DNA from: Gymnothorax reevesii
Lineage: Eukaryota > Chordata > Actinopteri > Anguilliformes > Muraenidae
Assembly (NCBI GenBank): GCA_029721435.1
Contig: CM056586.1
Location: 73,428,607-73,492,606, forward strand
Direction of reading: 5' to 3'
Length of the DNA stretch: 64,000 nucleotides
Under the pieces are notes generated by a model. The model had not been told where the DNA came from, did no database searches, and saw only the letters and a program-made list of their open reading frames with translations. Positions within the stretch are counted from its first letter, which is position 1; every line of letters starts with the position of its first letter. Position numbers and translations under genes: made by a program. This document shows, piece after piece, positions 1-12,163 of the stretch.

Positions 1-2399
1 AGAACCCGATAACTTTTATTCTATTTCATTTGTTCTCATACTTCATTTTGTGTGAAACACATTCATTTAACTTCAAATCAGCCTATTGAGATGCTCCTTT
101 CTGTCGATCTACACTGAATTCTAGGAAACTAAATTTGTAGACAGGCCTTTGCAATTTCAGAATGAATAAGATTCAAGAATAACATAGGTCTACGTGCCAT
201 TTTTACGTTTGAAATAAAATCAGAACAGTATCCACTCCCAAAGCATGACCACTTTGAGTTGCCTAAGTACTTCTTTAAATTTCTGAAATTTCAGAAATGA
301 AGCCACCTTGGATGAGAAGCTACCATATTTCAAACATAATGAGGCAACTCCTGAATAACTCAAAATATAGATCTCCTAACTCTTAACCTCGATGACATCC
401 TCAATTTACCTTGGACTAAAGACCAACTATTTCATTATTTCACACATTTTGAGCATAATTTAAGAATTCCTCAGAAAAATACAGTAGAGCTCTAATCCTT
501 AAAATTTTTGTTATGGCCTCAATACACACAGGATTATAGATAAAAGCTAAACCCATATTTCGGTTCCAGAACCAAATGCCTAATTAGGCATCTACTGGCT
601 GTAAAAAAAGAATTTTGTCAACCCACAATACGTAGCAAATTTGCAGAATTTCCTGGTGTGACTGTGCTTATTTGTATTACTTCATGTTCCTGGTTTCCCC
701 GCACGTGCTTGGATAAATCACTGAAACATTTACGTGACATTTATAGGTCAACTGTAAAGTGATTACAATCATCTCACCTCTCAAAAAACACCTGCGATTT
801 GTCATGCAAGATAAACATTGCTTGAACATGCTTTCTAGCTGCCATGTTCAATTTTCGATCGCATGATCCAACTGCCATTCTTTTGCTGGCCGACACGGTG
901 ACAGTGGACAGACTGATGCAGTGCCGAGGCGAAGTTCAAAATATGAACACAGACCTTTGTGACAGAGTCCTGAATATAAAATAGGCGGCTATAAAGACAG
1001 GATCAAGTATTGCAGACATACCCGCTTAACTTTGAGATGGTTTATTATGAAAAACACTATAGTGAAAAAAGTGCAAATAGACCAAGTGAATTCTCAGGTG
1101 ACAGTTTGTTTCTGAATTTGCCCAAACAATCACACAGCAAATGAGGTAAACAGTGAATGTAGAGATGGGTGAGAAACGAAAGGACAGACTTAGCACTGAA
1201 TGTAGGAACACAGTGAGAGTATAGTGATGTACTGCTTGACATATTTATTTATTGCCTGTAACAACCCATCAGCACTTGCCTGCATCATACAATTAAGTAA
1301 TTAACATACAAGCGTGTTCTGTGGCATGAATAAAAAAGTACTGCTAGCCCCAGTTGACCTTAATTTGGATCACAACAGCAAGGAGAAAACATCTCGCTTT
1401 GAAAAAGGGTTGATGATTTGAGTTTGAATGGCAGAAGCTTCCGTTATAAAGATCGGTCAACTGTCAAGTGTTTGAGTACAGTACAAGTGACTAAAATTAC
1501 ATATGGATTCAGATCTCTGGGAAAAAGTACCCTAGATGGTTGACCCCTGAATGCTTGACCTCTTCAGCGAGGTGTGGCTCTGTTATGCAGAGGGGGGAGT
1601 GTTCTTCGCATGGTTTAGGCACACTTGTCCCCGCAGAGGTCAGGTCATTTCAAATCAATAGAGGTTATTTTGTATGATTATCTCAATTTTGTGATTAAAC
1701 TTTTCTGTCCTGGTGTGAATGGTCTTTACCCAGACGACAATTTTCCCATCCAAAGGGCAGTCTGATCACTGAATTATCCAATTAAGAATGCATGTGTGAT
1801 TGTGGACCTGTCTGGCAATGCTCCCCGCCACCGTCATCAAAAAACTAAATGAGTGCATATCCCTCGAAGGCAGGAGTTCAGTCCTTCCAGTAGCGCTCCA
1901 AAGACTTGCGAAATCAAAGCCAAATTATACCAAAGCTGTTCTATTGGTTCATAGTGGCCTAGTACCAAACCAAGTTTTTCCTTTAATTTCTTATCTTTCT
2001 GTAGCTTATACAGCAGTAACAGAATACTGTTACCAAAAATTTAATGCTTGCATAAACGTAGTTACAGGTTAATTACTGTTCCCAAAAAAAGTTTATACTT
2101 GTGATGAAGGAGATCTTTCATTTTTAGCAAAGAGCAGGTGTAGAAATTCTAGATTCAGACAGTGAAATGCGCCACTAATTTCATTTTTTTTAGTTCTACT
2201 TGATTCCTTTATTGGAAATACTAGGTACTGATGACAGTTCGCAATCCACTCACAAAGCGTGCTGAGCAACAATGCAACTGAAAATTTAACACTAGCCTCC
2301 CTCCAGGCACCTGTTCCCCCACCCTGCTTTCCATTAAAAATATAATCAATTCTCAATTGTAACTAGTAAAGAACCTGATGCCTTAAGAGAGGGGTTCGT
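1..2399. other. Upstream flank, no gene recognised
   Basis: AT-rich sequence without a convincing exon. A stretch at about 1800-2030 resembles repetitive fish DNA (short out-of-frame ORFs, no family assigned). Nothing else is supported. Confidence 0.4.
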
Positions 2400-2690
2400 G
2401 TGCATCGATTTTCTAGTATCTGCGTTATTTGTTTATAATCTTCACGTAGTACCGACCACCGCAGGAATCAGGTCGCATCAGGACGCTAGAAAGCGCAGCC
2501 ATCCCTGCGCGTCAAGAGCGACTGTAACTGTGACGCCTCTCTGCCTCCATTGGACAGTAATAACCTGCTTCCTGGTTCATTCTTCAGTAAAACTGTATTT
2601 GGTGACACCCTGGTATCCCTCTGTCTCCGATCTTTCCCGGGCCGGGCGTGTCAGGGGTGAATATAGCAGAACGTCAAGAAAACTGTAAGT
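2400..2690 (+). promoter_or_regulatory. Candidate gpd2 promoter and untranslated first exon
   Basis: An untranslated exon upstream of 12057 is required by the acceptor there. The best candidate is this locally GC-richer stretch: it has a CCATTGG (inverted CCAAT) near 2547, CpG-containing GGGCCGGGCGTG at 2638-2649, and a strong donor AAACT|GTAAGT with GTAAGT at 2685-2690. No TATA box was obvious. This is inference from position and composition only; the true first exon could lie elsewhere in 1-12 kb or outside the window. Confidence 0.3.
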
Positions 2691-2879
2691 CAAAACTAAT
2701 GTCCTTGTGTTAAAATACGGATATACTTACTTCCGATGGCCTTTCAGGTTTAATCCGTTTATAATGACAGTTAGCAGGGCGGTTACCCAGGAAAGGATAG
2801 TTGCTCTGCGCTACCGTTTCCTCAAACCCTTTGCTAAAATATTAAACTGAAGCCCCTTCCGCGCCGGACGCGTAACGAT

Positions 2880-3000
2880 TTTTTTGCGCGACAGATTACG
2901 TTCAAAGTCAATGCAAAGACGCGTCTTTGCGTTGACTTTGAATGCAGTCTGTCGCGCGAGAAGATTCGTTTCGCGTCCAATGTGAAAGCGGCTTGAGTCA
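2880..3000. repeat. Foldback repeat, copy 1 (36-bp arms)
   Basis: The arms 2886-2921 and 2922-2957 are inverted copies of each other with four mismatches and no spacer, centred on ACGCGT. Each arm carries TTCAAAGTCAATGC-like and GCGCGACAG-like blocks. The right flank to about 2997 (TTCGTTTCGCGTCC, then GTGAAAGC) is repeated beside the second copy at 22.2-22.4 kb, which shows this is a mobile family. No coding capacity. Confidence 0.75.
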
Positions 3001-3929
3001 CCGGAAATGTCCGTGCGTTCGCGGTACGCACGGTATTGTTCATTATGTAACATGTTTCTACTGTCAGTGCACGAAAGTTGCTGCTGAATCATGCAGGATG
3101 ACTGATGTATGAAGCAGATATAATCACACTCTACAACACGCATGATGTAACGTTACACTCCATGGTTGCTGTTAGCTACTTTGCTAACTTAAGCAGCGCC
3201 GATTTGAGCAGCGTCTTTATAACAAATGTAGCCAACGTTTGCCATTACTAGGAACAGACTGGTTGTGTGTCTGAATTATTCCCAGTTCATTACGGTACAG
3301 CTGCGACTCTGTCCGCACATGCATCGCGATCCCGGTGATCAGGGTCAGTATCGGGGCTGGAGCCGACAGCACTGACTGCATAATTGTTTATGGTTTTGCA
3401 CATGTCCTCTCGCCTGTCGCCACAGCCAAAATTGACGTAACGAATGGGATATACGGACATGTTGATCCCTTTAAAAAAAAAAAAAACGAGAAAAGCCCCT
3501 GAACATTGGAAACATTGGCAGAGAATATATTGTTGATTCTAGCAGGTCTGATTAAATTGTGTTTCGTTTAAATTATTGTTTGTTTTTTTTTTTTTTTTGT
3601 TTGTTTGCTTCGAAACATTAACCACTTCCCCCTGAGATCCTGCCAGGGCAACTTCTGCGTGACCACTGCTAACTTCTGCTGTTTAACAGTCAGTGGTCTA
3701 AATTTAGATATAACCTATACATCCCCTGATTTATTTACGGTCATTCCAGATCTCTTTCAAAACTGAGGTCGTTCAACACTCCTCAGCCTCAAAGCTTGCA
3801 CTAAAACCCTTCTAAAATTACTTCTGGTTTGTAATGTTTACTCTCTGGGCTACCATAGATGGACGCTGGCTGTCTCATTTGCACCACAGAAGCACTTATT
3901 TTTGAATCAAAAATTAATCCAGTTTTCGC

Positions 3930-4165
3930 CCACAGTCCAAAGATATGCACATCAGGCTAATTGGAGACATTAAATTGCCCATAGGTATGAGTATGAGAGT
4001 GAATGGTCTGTGAATGGTGTGTGCGCCCTGCGATGGATTGGCAACCTGTCCAGGGTGGGTCCCTGCCTTTGCCCGAAGTCAGCTGGGATAGGCTCCAGCT
4101 CGCCCCGCAACCCTAGTGTGGAATAAGTGGGTATAGAAAATGAATGAATGAAGGAATGAATGAAA
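3930..4165 (+). mobile_element. L2-type LINE 3' end
   Basis: The block GCGCCCTGCGATGG followed by GGCAACCTGTCCAGGGTG and GCTGGGATAGGCTCCAGC is the well-known L2 3' untranslated end in fish. It closes with a short (GAAT)n repeat at 4140-4163, as expected for the 3' terminus. Only the tail is present; no reverse transcriptase was seen. Confidence 0.75.
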
Positions 4166-4169
4166 AAAT

Positions 4170-5880
4170 TAATCCAGAGCTAGCCAGTATGAGGAGCAGT
4201 GAGGCCAGGGAGACTAGACTGGTCATAGCCTACATTCTGGAGAGTACATTACTTAGGATCTTGGAATTTGTTGAAGAGGGTGTCTTTGAAATAAGTGGGT
4301 AAAATTATTTCAAGTTATTTGAGGTTTTCTGATGTCATTGCCATGCTTGTTTTTGAACGCTCTTAAGGTCAGAGTTTTCAAGATTTCATAAGTGGGCACT
4401 CAGAGGCAAAAGCCAGGCAGTAGGGTGCCTGGACTGTCTACTTAATAGATGTTTAATCAAAGTTAGTATACTATCTTGATGTTAAACCAAAAAGCCACAG
4501 GTCAGTTGCATTTTAGTGAACCAGAGATTAGAGTTGCTGCCTATCCAGCTAACTGTTTGAAAGGTGCATGACGATGTGCGAACGGCTTCATAAACTGGAG
4601 TTAACTTCTTAGAACATTAAGGGAGGGGGATGATGGGTAATATTGAAGCTGAAATCTAATGTCTACAGGGACTGTTTAAAAATAATCAGTCAAATGCATG
4701 GATTTGCAGTTAATTATTCAATCACAGATGCTCTGAGAAAGGCGTAGAATCATTAAAAGCCAGCTGACGCAAAACCTAGGAAATAATATAAAAGAAATAA
4801 TGTTTTTATTTATGGGCGAAATTTTCTATAGGGGTTAAAATGGGAGAAATTTATGTCCGGCGTCATTATCTATTAAATATTCTTCTTTTACAGAAATATG
4901 CACCCTGAAGTCTGAAGGACATTTAGCCTCATTTGGCAACAAATTACCATCTCTCCCACTTAGTTTTTCAGTGTGGGAGGCTGGAATCTTCATTTTTCAC
5001 CAAAACCTCAAAGTCCAAAATCAGGGTGGCTGTGTTGTCAGGCATAGAAGTCAGTAAAAGTCCTCAAAATAAGTCAGCAATATTTTTTTATTCATCATCA
5101 TGTTTACAATATCCTTAGCTTCAAAATTTATTTCCAAGCACTGTGCAAAAAAAAAAAAAAAAAGAAGAAGTTGTCTTAACTGAAAAAATTTGCCAAATGC
5201 CAAAACGCAGACAGGGATCACAAGACAAACCTAAGTACAAAACAGCTCCGGTTAAGGAGTACTAAAGTGCCAAGATAAAAGAAAAGGAAAGCACAAAGTA
5301 TAAGTGGAAAACTGCAGCAGAGATAATTAGGGATAGGCAAGGAGGCGGAGATTAGAATTGGGCGACTGCTGAGAGATCGTTAGTCAATTAGTATGTGCAG
5401 CTATACAATCCCGAGTGCATGTTAGTAAGTTAGTAAAAATACACAATGTTAATGAGGGTTAGTAATTATCGAAAACAAACTGTTAGTATTGGTTAGTAGA
5501 TAGTAAAAGAGAGAGGAAGGAAGAACACGAGATAATGAAGGAAGGTTGAAACCCAGAAACCAATAAATCACCCGAATGAGTGGCACGCAAGACAAGGGAC
5601 CGTGAGCAAAGATACACACATGACAAGACAGGGGAGACAAAGTGCAAAGCATGGAAATGAAAACATGCCATGAAAAAATAATAAAACATGAAATCTAAAT
5701 TTCCAAAAACACTATACATGATCCTAAGAATGGTCAAAAGGCAGGCAGTGGTCACTAAACACAGAAGTCCTAAACACGGCTAGGCCAGGCACAGAACACC
5801 ACATGACATGCAGAATCACAACAAGGAGACCTTGAGGGCTACGGTGAAACCTTCAGCTCGCACCTCTTGAAGTCGTCAGT
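4170..5880. other. Intronic or flanking sequence, nothing recognised
   Basis: AT-rich sequence with an A-run at 5147-5164. No exon, element end or RNA gene could be supported. Confidence 0.4.
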
Positions 5881-5884
5881 TGTG

Positions 5885-6925
5885 CTCGTCATTTTGAGGT
5901 GTGTTTAGGATCATTATACTGTTGTGGAAGCCGTCTTCTATTTATCTTCAGCTTTTTTACAGATGGTGTGATGTTTGCTTCCAGAATTATCTGAAATTTA
6001 ATAGAATACGTTCTTCCTTCGACCAGTGACAAGTTCCTCGTGCCACTGGCTGCAACACAAGCCCAAAGCAGGATCAATCCAACCATGTACTTTGTTGAGT
6101 GGTGATCTTTTCATGAAATTCTGCATCCTTTTCTCTCCAAACATACCTTTGCTCATTGTAGCCAGACATCTATTTTAACTTCATCATTTCACAGGGCTTG
6201 TTTCCTAAATGCGTCAGTCTTGTTCAGATGTTCCTCAGCAGCCTTCTGATGCTGAATTTCATGATGAGGATGCAGGAGAGGCTTCCTTCTCATGACTCTT
6301 CCATGAAGGTCATATTCGAGCAAGTGTCGCTGAACCATAGGGCAGTGCACCACTCTATGGTGTGCTAAATCTTGCTGAAGGCCTTTTGTTGTCAAACAGG
6401 TGTTTTGATTTACCTTTCTAGTAATCCGATGAACAGTTTTCTCAGGAGTTTTTATTGGTCCTCCAGACCTCAATTTGACCTTCACTGTTTCTGTTGACTG
6501 CCATTTCTTAATTATGTTATGAACTGAGGAAATCACAACCTAAAAATGTTTATAGCCTTCTCCTGCTTTGTGGGCATTAATTATTTTCATTTTCAGAGAG
6601 CTAGACAGCTGCATAGAGGACCCTATGGCTTCTGATTGTTGGGCCAAGGTTAGAGGAGTCTGGGTATTTATTAACTACTAAAATTTGCATCACCTGGCCT
6701 TTCCTAACGATGATTGTAAACAAGCCATCGCCCTGACAAGCTAAATACGATCTGAGACTGTAGTCAGTTACCTGAGAGCTCAAATCTTTTGGGGTGCCCA
6801 AACTTTTGCACAGTGCTCATTTCCTTTTTTTCTTTGCTCTAGAATTGTACAAAACAAAAGTAATGCAAGAATACTGCTTAAAATGTCCAAAAAAGTGCTG
6901 TATCTTTAAATTTATGCCATTACAA
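5885..6925 (-). mobile_element. Decayed Tc1-like transposon (minus strand)
   Basis: Two pieces of a Tc1-type transposase are readable on the minus strand. The N-terminal helix-turn-helix part is at 6189-6536 (SSVHNIIKKWQSTETVK, then RSGGP, a GRP-like motif). The catalytic part is at 5889-6086 (LILLWACVAASGTRNL, ending QQYNDPKHTSK, the second-Asp region). They are in different frames with stops between, so it is a pseudogene. The 5' end lies near 6800-6820, where CCCAAACTTTTGCACAGTG resembles a Tc1 terminal repeat. Confidence 0.75.
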
Positions 6926-8678
6926 ATACAAATGTATATTATGTTTTTTGTATTGCTGAATGGGACTTCTTTATTTGAATCAAACAGTGGGACCGTTAAA
7001 CGGGATCCAAGGGACAAATTTTCTCCCAACTTAGGCTTTAATTAGGACGCGGAAATCGAGGTACATAGATGATTTTTGTATGATACAGTAGATGATAGGA
7101 ATGGATTAATATGAGAGTGTTTTTTGGGTTGCAAGTTTTTTTTTCCCTCCTGTTTTTGCCTTTGGATATTTCTGGCTCTACAAGAGCTGAATGTTTATCA
7201 TAATTATGCATCAGTTAGTTTTAAGGCTTGACCACCCGTATATCAACCAAGTGCATGTTTTATGCTCTACATGGACTACAGTGCAAAGGAGTAAAACTAT
7301 TCTCAGAATTTTCTGAAATGTCTATAAAGCTTAACCACACTTTCCCAGCTACCATTGCATGGTTCTGTCTCTTGAAGACCTTTTAATCAGGGCTGATGTA
7401 TGTTGCACACGGATGAGCAGGAGCGGCGGTGCTGTCTGTAGGCCTCACATCTCACATTAACAGCCCCGTCATTCTCCAAGAAATCAATCTGTTTAAGGGA
7501 CAGAAAACGTGTTACCCAGCCACCTTTTTTTGTTATAAAAAAGCTGCTAGATCACTGTTTCACATCTTATTCTCTGTATTTTTAAAAATTCTGAAATTGT
7601 GCAAAAGCTCTGGGTTTCTGTCTGCACCAAATAATTTGATATAACATTAAAACAAGCACTTTTTCAGTTGTAGGCTATTTTATTTTACTTATTGTACACA
7701 TCTGGGTGCATTCTGTGGAGCAGTGCTGCGTGTTAGCAGCTACTCTGAATTTTGATTGTTTATGAATTTTGATTACCTGTTAAGTCTCTAAATTCAAAAG
7801 TCTTTGGCTGGGAGGCTTCTGGATACGATTCACAATTATGCTAGCAATTATGCATGAATCAATTTTCATTTACACTTTTCAAATTCATTTGGCTGAATTC
7901 CAATAAGAACTGACCCATTGGGTCTGGTGATGATTTGTTTATTTTTCTCAAGCAGGATATTTTATGTTTGGTTAGAAAAACGTGAGGGTTCTAATGCTAA
8001 TTCATTTCGTAATCATCTGCCCTAAAAAGTACACAAGTGAAGTTGGACCTTGACCGCAGGAAATAATTTTAATGGTTATATTATTACAAATAATTAATGA
8101 ACTGGTTTACATATATGATCTTGCATTAATTTTTTTCATGGGGCTTCTGAAGGGGTGTGCTTATGTCATGACTAATGTATTATTATTATTATTTTTAATA
8201 ATTTTTTTTAACTCTATTTAAGGACTTTTGACCATTGCCTCCTTTACCAGTTAAAAAGGGTGAGTATTTCAACTTGTTTTTATCTTTCTGGTGTGATTGA
8301 TTCATTCATGTTTTTATATTGTTAATTTGTGGAAATTCTATTCAGATATTGGACTCTATTTTCAAATCTTCGCAAACGGAAACTTATGTTGTGTGGATGT
8401 TATGCTCAATTTTATCTGAGACAAATGCCACATTTTTATCACCTTACCCAGTTTAGTAGCTTCTTGCATTGAAATAAAGATATTTGCTTAGCACTAGGTT
8501 GCACAGTGCATTATGTAGTGTGTCAAGGAATAAAGTCAGCGCTGCGCAGGTTTTGTGTCAGAGACCTTGTTTACTTTTTGACTTGTCCAATCCACTCTAT
8601 GATACAGGGTTCGTTCAAGGTGTTGGAGTGGGATTATGTTAACGTTTTGCAAACTAAGTTACATTGGTACAAGCCAGC
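6926..8678. other. Intron sequence, nothing recognised
   Basis: AT-rich, with a (TTA)n-like patch near 8180-8205. No supported element or exon. Confidence 0.4.
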
Positions 8679-8982
8679 TAATGCTTAGTTCCCACTGTCG
8701 TGCGCTCCATTGCGAACACCACGATTGGCCATTCGTAGCTGATCGTGGAACTATTGTGAAATTTCAGGTTTGGATACGAGGTGATGCGATGATCACGATT
8801 GACAATTAATCATTTTGATCGTAGGAAATTTTTGAACCATCCAAAACTTTTCTACGATCAACATGATTGCCACGACTGACCTCAAGATCTGATAAGATCT
8901 GATAGAATCACCACGATTACCTCATGATTAAGACCACGATTTCAATCGCGCCACGAATCGTGATAGTGGGAACCCAGCATTA
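8679..8982. mobile_element. MITE with inverted ends and TA flanks
   Basis: The left end TAATGCTTAGTTCCCACT and the right end AGTGGGAACCCAGCATTA are inverted copies with two mismatches, about 300 bases apart. If the outer TA on each side is the target duplication, this fits the Tc1/mariner TA target. The interior is rich in repeated CACGATT / AATCGTG motifs and has no ORF. Confidence 0.65.
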
Positions 8983-11900
8983 GTAAGGAAATCAAGTTTT
9001 GGTTTTGACCAGTGTATGCTAGGCTAGCTAAGTTTATTAACAATAGCTTTGATCCTAAACCTAGTATAAATCAAAGATATTGGTCACCATTTACTGGATA
9101 ATTAAATGGCATTTGAGCATTAATAATTTTTGTAAGCAAAGGGAGGGCCAGCCCTATTTACATGACAGTGGTAATTAAGCCAGATGCAAGTTCTCCAGCT
9201 GATGAATTTGCCAGTTTGTTTGGGGATTAATGCGCTGGTCTTAAAGAGAATGAAGCCTCACAATGAACCCCCTGACCCCACCAAAATTTCAGGTAGTTAA
9301 TTCCTCTTCGACCCATGCTTATTACAAAAGCACCACAGTTGCACCATGGCCTCATGTCGCGAAATTACCAGAGAAGAGTTGGACGTGCTCACTTTCACTT
9401 GATCGAAGCTCTTGGGGATTAGAGTCAATATATCAGCCAACAGTGAATAAGTTTTGCTCCCTGTGACATGACATGCTGTGTAATTGGCACTGGTATTAAT
9501 AATGACTCTACTTGCTTCTCAGATTTGGAAGTAACTTTAGGTGTTTTTTTTCCCACATAAATGAGCATTTTGAGCAAATGGCCTTGTTTACAGTGATTCA
9601 GGGAGGCAGTGCAATGCCTTTTAGATTCTCTGTTGCTGTTAGGAGTGAGGCGAACCAGTACACGTTTACTTTCAGTTTGTGCAATATTCTGTGAAGGATA
9701 TTGGAATATGCAGTTGTTAGTGAAAGGTATTAGAAAGCAAAAACTGTACCACTCAAACAATTTTTATGTGGACACATGCATTTCCAGAATTATTTATTTC
9801 AATGTCTTGAAGACCGTTTGCTTTTAACTAACTTGTGGCATGAAACTGCTTCTGTAGATGGTGCAGGCAAAAGTGCTAATTTCATTGGCTAGCCCACATT
9901 GCATTTTTCCCGTCTCTTCTAACTTCCTCGATTAGTTTAGGATTAAGTAGCTTTTCTGATGATGACATAAATCAAGCTTTTTCCTCTAACACAAATATGA
10001 TCTTACGTTGCTGTTAATCACGTCTTTAGTCCTGTGAAGCAATGATATCCTCTGTGAATATTCGCACCTCGTATTTCAATCTGAAAAACACATTCCAGTC
10101 TATTTAAAGAAGTCCTGCTGGCTCCCAGTAGCAGCTGTCCGAGATGCTTGGAAATGGTCCTTAGGCATAAGATTCTTGCCGTTTTCCTTCTCTATATTGA
10201 GGGAAGGGTGTCTGTTTTCTCCAAAAAAAATTCTCTAAAGCTGAGATTGTCTTTGTAGATTTTTTTAATAACTTCCAGGAGAATGTAGTGTAGGACATTT
10301 TTATAAATGGTGCTAACACCATGGCCTGAGTATGAATGCGCATTTGGTTAGTCAGTTGCTTTAAAAAAATCATTTGAATTATTAAATCAACTATTGTATA
10401 CAAATAATGCATAGTACTGATTTCATACTATTAGAATCTCATGGAATTGTTAAAGAAAAGAATGTAAAAAAACTTACACCTCCAGAGTAAATGATGGCAC
10501 CTCTGACAGACTGATCCAGAGCAGATCATGCAGTGACTTTCCAGCGGAGGACTCCTGGCTTATCATGGTTGCAGTGCAAGTTTCAGACTCCTTTAGTGAC
10601 AGTATTAACGGGAGCTCGCCAACAAATCTGTTGAGTTTTCAGACCAGATGTCAGTTACTACCCCAACAATCTTGCCAAACCTGCTCGCTGGGCCTGCTGT
10701 CCTACCTGCCTTTACTTCGACTCCATGACTAACATGAACAGCAGTGAAAGCTCTATCCTCACTGTGAGGGATTGTTGTGGATAAAAGCTGGTGAGAAAAA
10801 AAAGGAGGAAGGAAACCCTTTAGATGTGAGATTCAGTTGCCCTGGGAGAAGGGTCCAGTTGGTCTGTAAGAGCCATTGAAAAACACAAGAGGTGTTAGTG
10901 GGAGTCCGGGAGCCACTTAAACTGTACGAGCTGAGATTTGGTGTTTTCCTGAAAAGCACGGCTGACTTTTTGTTACTTTTATAATAATTTTATCGTCCTA
11001 CTGTACTCGTGTGGTAAATCAACATATAATTGCCTAGCTAGCTGCAGCAACGGAGTGTTGGCTGTCTAATGGGCTGTCTGTCGGGGTTCTATTGCATACC
11101 AGCCGCTTTTAATCGTCTGTGCTGTGATTTATTAAAGGAGGAGACAAGAAATCGTTAAGATATGATACTTGAAACATTGCCATTGTGTGCACTTAAAAAA
11201 AATCAAACTACTGAATTTTTTATCTCTTAGAAAGATGTAAGGAAACATTTAAAGTTCATGGAATGCAATGAAACGTATACAGAATTCAGACTCAGCTTTA
11301 GTATTTGACCTTGCTCACAATAACTAATGAGAACTTGTCCTCCATCATGAAAAAACAATCAAAAGTGATGTAAGCAGTGAACGTCTCTGTCGATCTGTCG
11401 TATTGAACAACGAGAACACAATCCAGCCGTCTGCTGGTAATCTTCAGAAGGAGGACGGATTGCAATATTTCTGGTCGATTGCCTGCCGTAACGGTTCGTC
11501 CTTAAGATTGCCCGCATCCTCACTATACCATTGTGTGAGGCTGTTGGATGCAATAACGAGACAGATCGAAAACAATTCTACCTCCTTTTCACAAGAGCAG
11601 TTCATTTAGTACGTTGTGGCATACCATGAATGTTGGCGACTGTTCCACTATTCAAGCTACGGTTTCAATGCAAGAAAGAATCAGATTTTTTAAAATATAT
11701 TATTTTCTAGATTGGTTCACCTATCATTCAACATTTGTGTCCAACATTAGTCCTGTCGTCCTTTAATTGATTTGGACTTAAACCCATTGTCATTTATCAT
11801 TGATACATCAATGTCCAAGTCTGGCTGCATCCCTTTGAAACCGATCTTCCTTAACCCCTTTAAAAAGAGTAACCATTCAGTATTACTCTGAAAAAAGTGA

Positions 11901-12056
11901 GTACTTTAATGTAAGGGTATTTGCTATTGATGTCTCTAGGTCAAATAAAGTGATTATTTGGCCATCTTCTCTTGTGTTTTGCACTTTGAAGCCTTTTTAA
12001 TTTAGTCTAAGTATACTGTGGTTTAACAGTGAGGTTTTGATGTAATTTTCTTTCAG
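8983..12056. other. Distal part of the 5' intron, nothing recognised
   Basis: A CpG-richer patch at 11355-11600 contains short ORFs on both strands and weak internal complementarity, but no family was recognised. The rest is AT-rich. A polypyrimidine tract leads into the acceptor at 12056. Confidence 0.4.
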
Positions 12057-12163
12057 GAGACATGGCGTTTCGCAGGGCAGCTAAAGGAGTTGCCCTCGTT
12101 GGAGGGGGGGTCCTGGCGACTATATATGGTTATGCTGAAGTCTCTAAGTACCGGAGAAAACGG
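12057..12163 (+). CDS. gpd2: gpd2 coding exon 1 (residues 1-34; coding from 12062)
   Basis: The exon begins after a TTTCTTTCAG acceptor at 12056, so five bases of 5' UTR precede the ATG at 12062. It encodes [16 protein letters not shown] and then a short hydrophobic stretch and a basic YRRKR end, the expected targeting/membrane N-terminus. The donor is CGG|GTGAGC with GTGAGC at 12164; phase 0. The acceptor just before the ATG shows that at least one untranslated exon lies further upstream. Confidence 0.95.
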